A DNA stretch of 64,000 bases from Mucidula mucida. Its lineage: Eukaryota; Basidiomycota; Agaricomycetes; Agaricales; Physalacriaceae. The stretch is taken from positions 1-64,000 of the forward strand of contig JADNYV010000081.1 in the NCBI GenBank assembly GCA_015501055.1, read 5' to 3'. Position numbers and translations under genes: made by a program. The notes beneath the pieces are model-generated. The model made no database searches. It saw only the letters and a program-made list of their open reading frames with translations, and was not told where the DNA came from. Shown in pieces: positions 53,079-64,000 of the stretch. The stretch's first letter is position 1. The number at the start of each line of letters is the position of its first letter.

Positions 53079-55171
53079 CTAAATGACCGTAGCCCACTCT
53101 CGTCCAGGGCGTACGCTGATGTCACAATTGAACGGCAGCAGTTGACTATTGCCGTCAGTCAGAATCCGGAATAAAACAACGGGACGCAAGCGCAGACATA
53201 CCATAAGAATCCAGGACCCAGCTCCATTCGCGGATTAATCTCTCGCCCGAACTGATCTTTACACTTGCGAATGTCGAACACCGCCAAGATGTATACCACC
53301 GCAAGCCAGAATGTGTCGAGAGCCATGTCTTTCCCCGCGCACGACCTATTTCGGAACGGCGTAAGAATGAAATATACATGAAGGGGATAACACTGCGACG
53401 AACCGTCTTCCGTATCCGAAGACAATATGCGGGTCGGGGAGATTCTTGTCGCCTTTCAAGAACCTTTGTGGGTCGAACGCAGAAGGGTTCACGAATACCT
53501 TCTCATCGTGTAGAATAGCCCTTGAAATGAACGTGAGGATCCACTTACCATACAAAGGGAAACGAACATACCAGGTGTTAGGCATGATTGTGGCGCCCGC
53601 AGGGAGCCAGTAATCGCGGTACTTTTCCCCTTTGATAGCGCGATGGGGTACAGCCAAAGGCAACACTGGGATCCATCTTCAATACACAAACAGAAGCACG
53701 TCAGCATAAGCATGCCGATGTCAGAGAAGAGGACGAAAGGCCGACGTACCGCAACACTTCCTTGATTACCGCCATCACTGTCGGTAGATTTGGGCATCTG
53801 TGAAGTCAGGGAGGCGGTTCTGTCCTATCACGGCGTCGATCTCGACTTGGCATTGCTGCACAACTTCGGGGTGGGTGACCATCGCAAACATGAAGTTCGT
53901 CAGGGCGGCCGCGGTCTGTATACAGTATGAGAAACAGTTGACGATAAATTACCCCGAGGACTTGCCGTATCGACGCCCGCGGCGTAAGCCACTGCTGCAG
54001 TATTCTTGATGAGGGTCTCGCTGATGCCTTCCCCACCGTTTTGCTTATCCTCGAGACACGTAGATACGAAGGAAGGCTCAGCAGTTCCACTCATCTACAT
54101 CTTCGTGAGTTCCGAATTCGAAGTGGGTAAAATGCGTGCACATACGACTTTGTTCTTGGCAGCGTTGTACGGCACCTCAACCATCGCTTCGGAGAGCTGC
54201 CGCCATTCCTTGGCCTGTTTCTTGAACCCGGCGCCCGGCATCCAGTCCGGAACGTGTTTGACTGGGGAGCATGAATAGAGATACGGCGTTGTGAATGTGT
54301 GTGAAAAGGAGGCTCACGAATTGGGAAGGTATCTACGAGGAATCCAGGCGGGTTGGCTGCGGTCGAAGTGCTTTTGGTGGCTTTCTCTACGAGTTCGACA
54401 AAAGGGTCGTTCTCTGGAGCGACAGAGTGTCCATAGCTGGGGTGGGAAGAGTATCAGATGTCAGGTTATAACTGAATAAGGAGCAGCTAACGTTCGCTTC
54501 ATGATAATGGTACCGGTGTAACTGTGATGACGGTTAGACGGATATCAAACTGCCTGAGAGGGATACTCGCTGATTAAGATGAGCAAGGAAATCGGACGGC
54601 GACTTGGCCATTCGTCGAAGGAGATGTTCGGCAGCGGGGACTTGGATATCGCGCTGGAGAGATTGGTTCTGGAAGTGGGTCATGAGACCTTGCGATGCTC
54701 GCGCCACGAATCACCATAGCGCATCAAAGCAAAAGTCCATGTCCAGCCCATTCTTGGAAATGGATTAGAACAACTAAAAATGTCGAGGTGAAAAGGGCAT
54801 ACAAATCTCTGATCATGGGCATGTCGGGACGGTCGGAGAAATTGGCGCTGCGCTTCTCGAGAACGTCGTTGACTGCTTTCATTGTATTCAACACAATAAT
54901 CTTAGAGCCGAAGACATCCACGGATATCACGTCGCCTGTTATGTACATAAGAACTTTCGACATCTTTAGCCGATAGATGAGACATACCATATGTACGCGA
55001 CCAGTCCCTGAACTGAATCCATAGAGATGGGACGTTCATCTGCAAGGCATTCCCTACAACAGATAGACCAGGGGGTCCAGGAGGAAGTGGTATTGCGTAA
55101 CGGGCGCGTCTCCAGTAGAGCGCGCCAGCGAAAATAACAACCGCGAGGAGAATGAGGATGGTGAGTGCCAT
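53079..55171 (-). CDS. Cytochrome P450 no. 2
   Basis: The N-terminal anchor MALTILILLAVVIFAGALYW is followed by the hinge PLPPGPPGLSVVGN. The first introns are standard: TYG|DVISVDVFGS, RDL|MGWTWTFALMRYGDSWREH. The I-helix region is TNFMFAMVTHPEVVQQCQVE. The K-helix is VMAVIKEVLRW. FDPQRFLKGD precedes the haem loop FGYGRR|SCAGKDMALD, which is split by an intron; Cys is the axial ligand. The C-terminus is PGFLCQLLPFNCDISVRPG with a stop at 53079. Single missing bases are needed near 54689 (RKGLMTHF expected) and near 53790; the segment around 54560 is also unclear. It differs clearly from P450 no. 1 and is nearer the O-methylsterigmatocystin-oxidoreductase-like group. Substrate unknown. Confidence 0.85.
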
Positions 55172-56430
55172 GGTAGTAGTTCAGAGGGAATAATGAAGTT
55201 GGCGACAATCAGGCTTTTGTACAAGAGAAGCACAACCATACGCGGATTATCGGTATGACTTCAAGAAAACTCGCAGGTCAATCAACCCATTCGGCTGCGC
55301 ACACCATACCAAGGTGATGACTGGACGAAGCAACATCTGCGAATCCCGAATGAATGATCTAAGTGTCCGGAGATACAGAAGAAGACGTGTGGTGTTGGGA
55401 GTGCAGAACAGAGAACAATGCGACGTCGGTGGTGATGGTAAAAGAACAGAAAGTGATCTGATGCAGTTCGGCCGAAGCCGATGCTGATCACAATTTCAAT
55501 TTCCCACGTCTCTTCCTGCTTCCATCCCGGGTGATTGAGTCTCCTGTATCCTCGAGATAGCAAAAAGAAATACAAGGCCTCACCTGATAAGTGTGGGTAG
55601 ACCGCACAGCGACGACTTACCTCCTGCGTCCTGCAGTGATACTTGCCCGGATAATGATGTCGTTCGGTTCGGGTGATGCGGGTTTGTCCCAGGTGGAGTA
55701 GCCCATATCGGATCCTCGCGTCTCTGTGATGAACGAATTCAAATGACACGGCCCAGCCTTGACTTCCCGAACGAATACTAGGCTACATAGTCACCCTGTA
55801 TATCTGCGGGGTGCATACCTCCGATTCAAGTCTCGCCAGTCGCTCGGGCGGTCAATCTGCAATCCATCTTTTTATCGTTTAAGCGTATGTGTACAAGTAA
55901 TTGCACGAAGATAGGGCCTCCTTTTGATATATATCATCGGAGCACTGACTTCACCAAGTTGTGTTACTTGCACTTCATTCGATTCAGCCTTCCTGTTGTA
56001 CATCGTGATCAATGATTCTATCAGTATCTACTATAGCGCTTCTCCGTTATTTTCAAACACTCCTACCTTCGCCGTCACCATCTTTATCTTTCCATTCAGT
56101 TGAAGGATGACATCTGTGGCGATGAGGGTAAGGTCGCGAACGATGCCGACTTCGCACGAATGGGAATAAAGATGGAGGAAGCGACGGGTCATGCGGCGCT
56201 CTCAATTGTGAGAGATGCGTTTACGAGGGCGACTGAGGCTGCCTCGATTTTGGAGTTTTCGGACTGCGGGAAAAGGGGAAGAGAGAACGCGCAAAGAAAC
56301 ATGCCGGTGGAAAGGCTGTTAGCATTTGTCGATACGGTGAGAGTATCAATTTGGATTGGACATGAATGGATTCAATGATATTCGTGCGTGTATAAGAAAA
56401 CTGAAAGACGAAAAGAACGATCAATCAGCT
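55172..56430. other. Intergenic, no gene recognised
   Basis: About 1.3 kb. Frames at 55282-55749 are His/Arg-rich without a motif. Confidence 0.45.
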
Positions 56431-57665
56431 TCACAAATCCTTGACTTGCTCCTCCAACCAGGTCCACACCTCTTTACCAAGCTTCTCATCCCGACTAAGC
56501 GGACTCGGCTCACTCAAACGCGCCCACGGAATGAGATACTGCGATTATCATAAGTACAATCGATTAACGCATCTCAGAAGTACACACCTTTCCGCCAAAA
56601 TCGACTCCCTCGGGGCTAGTCCCAGCATACAACTGCGTCAAGGCACCCATAGGGACAGGGTGTATAAAATACTTGATGATATTCTCCTGCCACTTCGGGA
56701 CATGCTGTAAGAGGTTGGTACGCAGGTTACCCGGGTTGAGCGAGGTCGAGATGATGCCCTTGTCTCTGTACCGGCGGTCGATCTCGTTGGCGAGGATCAC
56801 ATTTCCCTGGCGCAAACATCAACACGATGACTCCCTGACAAGGACTAGGATGGCTTACCAGTTTACTATTAAAGTAGAGCTGTTGCGTCGTCAGCTTGCG
56901 CCTCGCCGGACCGTCCTTCAACGTATTAAAGTCGATCTCCCCGAAGAGGTGCCCAGAGGTGGCGGTGTTTACAACGCGGACGTGCTTGTCGGGGGATTTC
57001 TCGGCAGTGGCGATCAGGGTGGGTATGAGCAATTTTGTGAAGTACCAATGGCCTACGATGTGCTTAGGGACTTGGCGCGCTGCGTCATGGAACGGACTTA
57101 CCGACAACGTGTGTGCCCCATTGCATGTCGTAGCCATCTTTGGTAACCATCTCCACGGGACACCACATGAGTCCACTTGGCGGAGGTCAGTTGTAGTTTC
57201 GCGTCGAAGTGATAGAGAGACTTACGCGTTGTTGAAGAGAATGTGTAGTTCGGATTCCTTTCTATAGTAACCCCGTTAGAACGAGAACAATGGACATGGT
57301 ATACACGAACGATAGAAACTCGTTGACTGCCGCCTTGACTGATTTCAAGCCTTGTAGATCCAGCTTCAAGAAAATGGCCTCCTGACCCGTAGATTCTTTG
57401 AGCTCTTTGATAGCCTCGATAGCCTTTTCCGCGCTTCTGCAAGCAACGTAGACTTTGGCGTTGTGTTGTAACAGAGCCTAATAACGATCGTCAGACATAG
57501 TGGGATGAACGTCAAAGGGCTACTAACGCGGACAGTCTCGAAACCAATGCCACTGTTGCCTCCAGTAACGATGACGACTTTTCCAGTGAGATCAGGTATC
57601 TTGTCCGTAGACCACTTGGCCTTGGGCGGGTACGCCTGGTTAATCATAGAGAGCCAGTTTCCCAT
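56431..57665 (-). CDS. Short-chain dehydrogenase/reductase no. 1 (retinol-dehydrogenase-like)
   Basis: NAD(P)H-dependent oxidoreductase. It starts [18 protein letters not shown] at 57665. The Rossmann motif is [16 protein letters not shown]. Then come [12 protein letters not shown], the NNAG motif ([16 protein letters not shown] across an intron), [13 protein letters not shown] and the catalytic YFNSKL (YxxxK, next to the Ser region NTATSGHLF). [13 protein letters not shown] follows and the end is [11 protein letters not shown]. All five introns keep frame with GT..AG ends, so the gene is intact. About 330 residues, typical for the family. It may act as a tailoring reductase beside P450 no. 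2; the substrate is unknown. Confidence 0.9.
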
Positions 57666-58452
57666 CTTCGACGACGGGGGTGGTGCGAAGGTATCAAGTA
57701 AAAGTCGGGGGTGCTAGAATTTCCTGACAAAGATGAAGGCATATAAGAGGGTGCCTTATGCGTGTGTGATATCTCCGAGAGCTGTCTCGCATCCGTCAAC
57801 AAATGATGCGAGTGAATGAGGAAGCATTCTCGTAAAGGGCAGTGATGGCGTGTGGTGCCAAGGAGCCATATGGTGTGCGGCTTGCTATGTGCAGCGTAGC
57901 TACCTGCTGCGACGACAGTTTGAGGGTTTTCATGGCCTCGGAGATCTACCCGGTATATAGTCTCATTTGCCAGGCGTTTCACAAAGGACTACAAAGGACG
58001 AAGTGGACGTTGGAAGTAGTTTTCCATATCCCCGTTCCGGGGACAAATCCGGCGGTAACTTCTGCCGCGGAGATGAGTGGCCGCGGCATGTCTCGGGTAT
58101 CGGCCAAGCAGAGCTGCCAAGACCCGACACGGAAAAGAAGACTCTCTTTAGTCACCGACAGCATTAACCGAGGCACAGTGCCAGCAGTGGAGGCTGAATA
58201 GACTCGACAGCACGATAATGTGGTATCATAAGTGATACATCCTTGACTTCTTCAACCACCTCCCGTAACTGTTCGTCCTTACCTCTGGGTTTGGGTCGGC
58301 CGGACGCGCTACAGAATGAACTACGATGGAAGGAACGGGTGCATGACACTAAAAGTATACATATGATGATATTCTCTTGCTAGCGTACGAGTATTGCCCA
58401 TAGGGCAATGAGGCTCAACTCGATTCAGTAAGGTAGGAGTGGCTCATAATAA
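57666..58452. other. Intergenic, no gene recognised
   Basis: About 0.8 kb. A TATA-like ATATAAGAGG lies at 57741-57750, about 80 bp upstream of SDR no. 1. Confidence 0.4.
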
Positions 58453-59349
58453 TTATACATCGAACACCTTCGTGCGCATGTATTCCATGTACTCCTCATC
58501 AGTCGACGACTCGTACTTTGCCTTCATACTCCCAAGATGGTCCGGCCCAATGAAATACCTCAGCTGCTTCTTCCCATCCGTCGCAGCCTCATAAATCAGC
58601 TCTGCGACGTCCTCGGATGACATCTCTATAGCTCCTTCCATCGAGGAAAACTTTTTCAAGCATCGCTGCACAAACTCTTCATACGACGGAGGATATACTC
58701 CATCGCTGAGCACCGCATCGCTCTGAGAGCGGTTTCCAAAGCTCGTAGAAGCGACGCCGTCATGTGGTACGACGCTCTTGACAAAAATATTCTGCGATGT
58801 GAGTTCGTAGGAAAGAGCTTCTGTGAAGCCCTCCAGCGCGTGTTTACTGGCGGAATACATAGTCATCAAGGGCAATCCAAAGAAGCCGGACCCGGAACTG
58901 ATATTGATAACGCCACCTCCATTGCTGTTAGCGCGAAGGTGCGGCAGTACAGCACGCGTTACATCCATGGTACCTGTATTCCGTTAATCCGAATCGGCAT
59001 GAGCAAAAGTCATGGACTTACCGAAGACATTGACATCGAATTGGGCTTGAACGGTTTCCCTCGGGATCGCTTCAAAGACGCCGTACAGCCCATAGGCAGC
59101 GTTGTTGATCAAAATGTCGATCTGGCCAAATCGCTTGACACCCTTGAAGACGGCTGGCTCGATGGTTTCAAACTTGGAGAGGTCAAGGGAAAGGACGAGC
59201 ATGCGGTCTGAGAGAGCATCGGCGGATAGGATGGTGTCCTTGTCGGGAGAGCGCATAGTTGCAATTACATTCCACCCTTTCGCGTAGAACAGTTTTGCGG
59301 TGGCAAGGCCAATTCCAGTGCTGGCGCCAGTGATAAAGACAGTGTTCAT
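58453..59349 (-). CDS. Short-chain dehydrogenase/reductase no. 2
   Basis: Classical SDR of about 282 residues in two exons (59022-59349, 58453-58973; 48-nt intron). The start MNTVFITGASTGIGLATAKL at 59349 is preferred over a Met eight codons upstream, because a TATA box lies about 35 bp above it. Cofactor motif TGASTGIG; NNAA at the NNAG position; catalytic Ser in INISSGSGFFG; YSASK active site; the substrate-side loop follows. The end is EYMRTKVFDV. It is intact and its specificity is unknown; the sequence resembles fungal SDRs annotated as ketoreductases or hydroxysteroid-type dehydrogenases. It is co-oriented with SDR no. 1 and P450 no. 2. Confidence 0.92.
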
Positions 59350-59382
59350 GGTGATTAATGTTAGGCAATGCAACAGGACATG

Positions 59383-59390
59383 CTATATAG
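59383..59390 (-). promoter_or_regulatory. Possible TATA box of SDR no. 2
   Basis: CTATATAG, about 35 bp upstream of the start codon at 59349. Confidence 0.4.
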
Positions 59391-61139
59391 CACTATACTT
59401 AGTCGCTCAGTCAGCACTGGCAGCAGAAGCAGCCAATGCTGCGAAGCTGGGAGCATCTCCATGATCGGGGTCTTGGCAGCGCTTCGGCCGAAGAGGGCAT
59501 GCCGTGGAAAGACGTCCGCGGCAATCGTTCCGGCGGATTGCATTTGTGCTTTGTACGTCTTCTATAGCACGGTGGAAAAGTCTGCAAACCGCGCCAATTA
59601 ATCCTACGTCTCGCACATGCACTGGGGTACAAACTGCCTCGGTAAGCTTCCGCTCCGGGGCGACGCGCCAAGTCGCCAAGCATGTACTCAGCCTTACGCC
59701 CAGGTTCTAATTCCAACTCTGAGGCAAGATAATGTGTATAAGTGTACTTCACGCATCTACTTGGTGCACTCTTCTACGCGTCTTTGAGGAAGGACGACAA
59801 GGCGCTGATCATACGTCCTGCAGAGGTAGCGTTAGTTCAGATTCATATTCGAGGAGAAAGTATCAGAAGAAAAGAAATGGTCTCGTCATGCGCAAACCTA
59901 GTACGTCGAACGATGAAGGCTCCTATCATTAAAGCATCATGGAGGGAGAGAGAATGAGGGAGGATACCGACCTAGGCAACATTACTCAAGAAGTAGCACG
60001 CAAACAAAGAGATGCATTTCATCAAACGACAAGTTGGCTCTTTTAAAAGCTTGTACTTAGCTGGACTTCAGTGTCCGAGAATTCGTGTAGGCATAGTCCT
60101 TGCTCTCGTTGATTCAGACTACCGAGAGTCCCAGGTCTCAAGCTTTTCGGTGCCGAGTGAGTCGGTGCCGTCACGGTGGGCCACAAGTTTCTCTCCAGCT
60201 TCTTAATCTCAATTTCGTTGTGGTTCGTAAATATTTCAGAACTTGCGCCTCGCAACTTGCTTTTCGTCGGGGAGCACATTTTCTTACACGACAAGCTGAA
60301 GCGGGCGTAAGGCAAGGAATGTCTCCTCCTCGTCCTGCTGTCAACCTAGGCGTCTGTTATTCAAGTGTTATGGTTTCTCAAGGATATCGGGCTCCTGCGA
60401 TCCTTGTCCTTTGCCGTAGTCGCCAATTGATCGGGGAAGACAATAGACCACTCTACGTTTACTGTTTATGTTGCCTACGCGTCTATCGATGGAATGGTAC
60501 ATGGGCTATTCATGCGGATTTCAATAGAGTAACAAAGTAACTCATTACAGATCGACATCGTCGACACACTTCTCTTAAGTGGCGCTGAGAAGGAGAGGTA
60601 TGATATCCAGCTCTACCGAACAAGTGAGCAAGGACAGAGTACCTCGATTGTCGGGATCCTTAGCTTCCGTCCCTTATACGCAGAATACCAAGTGACTCCC
60701 CTGTAGCCACCAATCCGATGTAAGGATGCTCTTTGACCATTTGGCGTCCCACCAAAAAGAGAACCCGAAAAGTTATTGAAGACGTCCGTCGCTGCCTCGT
60801 AGATACTATCGGAGGGGACGTTGAGGTCAACAATTAACTGCAGTTCACGAAGCGAACCCATGACCTCGTATCCCGCTGACCATACCGCAACCTATACCCA
60901 AGGCTCTATGAAGCGTACGTCAGATACCTTCATCAAGAAATCGCGGAAGCCGAATCATCATACGCACCGCTCGGTATTCGGGCGGAGTGCATAGCCATCA
61001 ACATTGATTCGCGTTCAGTCGCGAACCCGATGATCGATGTTCCCGCCACCGTGTGGGCGGCGGCAGCATCAATGTAACAACCAGAAGTATTAAGTACCGC
61101 CCGAGGTCCGCCCTGAACATAAGTTGTCTTCTTGTAAAC
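59391..61139. other. Intergenic, no gene recognised
   Basis: About 1.7 kb between divergent SDR no. 2 and acyltransferase no. 2. Several short frames on both strands, none with a family signature. Confidence 0.45.
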
Positions 61140-62701
61140 ATGCCAGAATTTCTCGTCAATCCAGAACCACCTGTGACGCTCGTTGGCCATGAGACCTTAC
61201 CGCTCGTTGATGGAAACGATTTGGTTCTGCAGTTCGTGGTATGTGTCCAACTTTATCACTTCATTTTTCTGCCAGTAACATTTGTGTCCTAGTTGAACTC
61301 GTGTCACGTCGTTCCTGGGCCCATAGATGTGGAGAAATTCTGCAAAGCCCTTGCGATCACACTTGGACGTTTTCCCCACGCTGCGGGACGACTGAAACGC
61401 ACTGGGGATGACTGGCGGGTGAGCGCTGACACAAGCTTCTTTCGAATATGATATCTCACCTCTATCCAGATCGACCTCACAGGCTCCCCAGTCCCCGTCG
61501 TAGTCGTCGAAAATACCGACTTAGACGCACCATTTCCAGCAGAACACCGCGCCCACGTCATCCAAAGCAGCACTGTCGACTTTGTCTCCCTTGTTCCCTT
61601 GGAAGACGCCATCAAAGGCAAGACGTGCCCCTCATCTCGTTCAAGCTCACCTACCTCAGCAAGACCGGGGAGACGGTGATCGGCAACTCTTGGAACCATG
61701 TCCTGGGAGATGGGAATACCGTGCACCATTTCATCTACACACTATCTCAAGCGTACCAGGATCTCCCTCTTCCTCCTTTACCTGTGTTTCACAAGCGCGC
61801 TTGGCCGGATCCACCTGCAGGGGAAGAAGGCGAGAAACTGTTCAGGACGATTACTCCGCATGTCGCGAAGTCGTATCCGCTGGAGCAGGTGCTTGAGCGA
61901 TACGGCGCTGAAGTAAGGGATACATCGTTGTTGGACTTGTTCTTCACGGGGACGCAGATCGATAAGCTTCATGAAAAGGCGAAGGAGGGTTTACCGTTTG
62001 ACGTCAAGGTTACAAGACAAGACGCATTGTCCGCGTACATCACGACGCTCCACAACCGCTGTCTTGAGGAGCCGATACATTGCGTGATGAATCTAATGAA
62101 TGTGAGCTTTTCTTTAATAGCGTTGTGGATATCGCATCTAATAACCGTCAAAGTATCGTACACGTACCCCAGATGAATGCGCGCTATATCGTCATCCACA
62201 GAACGCCGCGAACTGCACCGTGATTACATTTGCCGATCTGGAAGGGAAGACGGATCTCTCTGGTATCGCGCAGTCCATTCGCAAACACACTGTCCGCGCG
62301 CGCGATAACGACTTTGTCGAGACGTATCTCATGCTTAATAGTAACCGCTATCAGCAGCCGTCAAGGATACGCGCTTCTATATGTATCCCGCGCCTGGCAT
62401 TGTTCTCGTCAACTCGCTTCTTGGGTGAGTGTTCCATCGCATTGCCACGCATACGTCTGACGAAGTCTGTAGGCTAGATGAGAACGGGTTGCGCAGTTTT
62501 GGATATAAAGGAAGGACACAGTATTATTCCGAGGTTTCGTGGGAGAGGATGTTCCGCGTGCATCCTGCGAATCCGGTGTGTGCGGCGGATGGGACATGGC
62601 AGACGAATGAAGGTGCGGTGGTTGTGTCCTTGAGGGTGCGGCATGCGCATAAGGAGAAGATGATTGCCTTGATGAATAAGGACATGGATACATTCGCCTG
62701 A
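61140..62701 (+). pseudogene. BAHD-like O-acyltransferase no. 2, frame disrupted
   Basis: A paralogue of the gene at 43633-45230 with the same exon plan. Exon 1 (61140-61238) reads MPEFLVNPEPP; exon 2 is 61293-61418. Exon 3 (61470-62101) carries the active-site motif SWNHVLGDGNTVH. Then YRTRTPDECALYRHPQ leads to the last exon, with LRSFGYKGRTQYY. Two single bases are missing: near 61619 between EDAIKGK and DVPLISFKLT, and near 62358 before FYMYPAPGIVLVNSLLG. Apart from these the protein is well conserved, so decay is recent or the breaks are sequencing errors. It would be an acyl-CoA-dependent tailoring enzyme; the acceptor is unknown. Confidence 0.8.
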
Positions 62702-63312
62702 ATATACGTTTCTATCGTCTTTGAAATATTATGATAGCGCTAGGGAGAAACGTTAGTATAGGAGAAGCCAATGAGTCGGATGAATGTTGAATCTTGAACA
62801 CATGCACAGCGCTGCGCCTACCATTGGAGTCTTCGATGTAGTGAGGAATTCGGTTTCTGGGGGAGCAGGAGAAAGTCGAAGAGCCTAGAGTAATTCAAGG
62901 ATTTAGCGGCTGAAGGAGAAAGAGGCAGTTATTGCACCGTATGCTTTTGAGAAGTTGATTAAGCTAGTAGCTGGTCGTAGATAGACGAAGGGAGGCACAA
63001 TTTTGTGTCAGATGCTGTGACTCCCACGCGTCCCGCCGAAATCCCCACAAAGTCTTATAATATCATCGTGCGGATGGCAAAGTGCTGCAAGTAAGCAAGG
63101 ACTTGACTTTTCCAACACGCAACAATCCAGAAGCGACTTTAAGTTTAAATGCTAACTAACCTTCCGACTAGATTGTGTTCATCGCTGCAAACTTCAATTC
63201 GTAAAAAGACGTTGATTTAAAAACGATAGGTAACTACGACAACAAATCGAGTGAAAAGAAACCACAAAAGTCCAAGGGTATGTAAGTAAATAATCTAGAG
63301 ATAGTCCCTTTT
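62702..63312. other. Intergenic, no gene recognised
   Basis: About 0.6 kb between convergent genes. Nothing supportable seen. Confidence 0.5.
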
Positions 63313-64000
63313 TCATCTTCGAGCAGCAGCAGGCGGGTCAGCAGCAGCATTCGCAGCGCAGCCAGCTGGTACCGCCACATCATTAGCGTCCCAAGCATCA
63401 GGTAATCACACCCAGGAACGGTGGTCGGCGCAAGACCAGTATCCTGCGCATAGAACCACCCGCTGACTGGAGTGCCACCACTAGTCGCTGAAGGACCCGG
63501 CAAAGTGTGAACAGACCCAGTAGACGTATACTGCGGCAGATCAGCCGCAGGATCATCGGCGCCGTTGAGCTGTGCTGGAGGGAAGGGAGTACCAGCAGCC
63601 GCAGCGACGATAGTCCCAGCGCCAACACCTCCCGTCATCCAAGGTTCGTAGTTGCCGTCAAACTGGGGAAGGTCGGCGCCGCACTTGCCCGCGGCCGTGC
63701 GAGGGTCTTCGGCAATCCATCCCCCGCCAATCCCAGCTGGTACGACCAAAGCGGTGCTTGCACAGTGCCGGCGGTGGAATTGCCAATCTTCCATGTCCAG
63801 AAGAAAAAGTCCTTGAAAGCGTCCATCTGGCCTTGGTTATAAGCTAAGACACCGGCTTTGGTCGCATCATCCCATGTAGTAGAATCCTCCCATGCACCAC
63901 AATCTCCGCCGTACGTGTGGGTACCACCGACACCATTGAGGAAGAGCCCACAGTCGTTATATCCGTTACTCCATTCACCAGCATAGTTGAAACCGAACGC
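63313..64000 (-). CDS. GH5 exo-beta-1,3-glucanase, C-terminal part (runs off the right edge)
   Basis: The visible frame begins FGFNYAGEWSNGYNDCGLFL. The Glu in GEWS is the expected GH5 nucleophile by comparison with fungal exo-1,3-glucanases (GEWSxxxxDC). Then come DAFKDFFFWTWKIGNST and APLWSYQLGL, the conserved FFWTWK..PxWSYxLG region, and GWIAEDPRTAAGKC. The Pro/Ala/Thr-rich C-terminus ends VPAGCAANAAADPPAAARR at 63313. Two single missing bases (near 63723 in a G run and near 63400) are needed. Known family role: secreted glucanase acting on cell-wall or extracellular beta-glucan. The N-terminal half lies outside the window. Confidence 0.85.

Noticed and set aside
58453..62701. SDRs and acyltransferase as a complete biosynthetic cluster for a named compound
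   Set aside because: There is no core enzyme and no diagnostic gene combination, so naming a product would be invention.

Overview
This window is nuclear DNA of a mushroom-forming basidiomycete (Agaricomycetes). Genes carry many short introns of about 45-60 nt. Several gene families are typical of that class: a FunK1 kinase, a TKL-type kinase with HAD in place of HRD, F-box/LRR proteins, a secreted DUF3237 protein and expanded P450s. No bacterial features, rRNA, tRNA or CRISPR arrays were seen.

Layout. 0.5-2 kb: a hypothetical gene. 2.2-7.2 kb: an intact Ty1/copia retrotransposon (minus strand) with apparently identical 287-bp LTRs, abutting a truncated Ty3-type LTR. 8.6-17.1 kb: F-box gene, BTB relic, P450 no. 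1 and Zn2Cys6 regulator no. 1. 17-25 kb: aldo/keto reductase relic, secreted DUF3237 gene, a hypothetical gene and an HNH-nuclease-like gene. 26-28.7 kb: TKL kinase and a hypothetical gene. 29.6-42.9 kb: a rearranged, transposon-rich block. 43.6-62.7 kb: an accessory-metabolism block with two BAHD-like acyltransferase paralogues, an F-box gene, Zn2Cys6 regulators no. 2 and no. 3, a P450 relic, P450 no. 2 and two short-chain dehydrogenases. 63.3 kb to the edge: the 3' end of a GH5 exo-beta-1,3-glucanase.

The strongest observation is an apparent inversion of about 11.8 kb (30512-42356). It splits two genes at once: a D-amino-acid oxidase (5' part at 29581-30507 plus strand, 3' part at 42045-42356 minus strand) and a FunK1 kinase (5' part at 30512-32502 minus strand, 3' part at 42357-42860 plus strand). 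Rejoining the outer and inner ends restores both reading frames at the codon. Inside the inverted block lies a compact non-autonomous LTR element (35044-38100). It has a 5-bp target-site duplication, encodes Gag plus the start of a protease, and interrupts a spliced gene. Next to it is a roughly 2.5-kb segment bounded by inverted, CACGGTAG-rich repeats.

The P450s, acyltransferases, SDRs and three paralogous regulators look like a locally duplicated tailoring-enzyme neighbourhood. No terpene synthase, polyketide synthase or NRPS core enzyme is visible, so calling it a pathway is an inference. Many genes here can be read through only by assuming single missing bases, mostly in G/C runs, and always losses. 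This deletion-only pattern points to residual long-read assembly error at least as much as to pseudogenisation. It should be kept in mind when reading any 'broken' call below.
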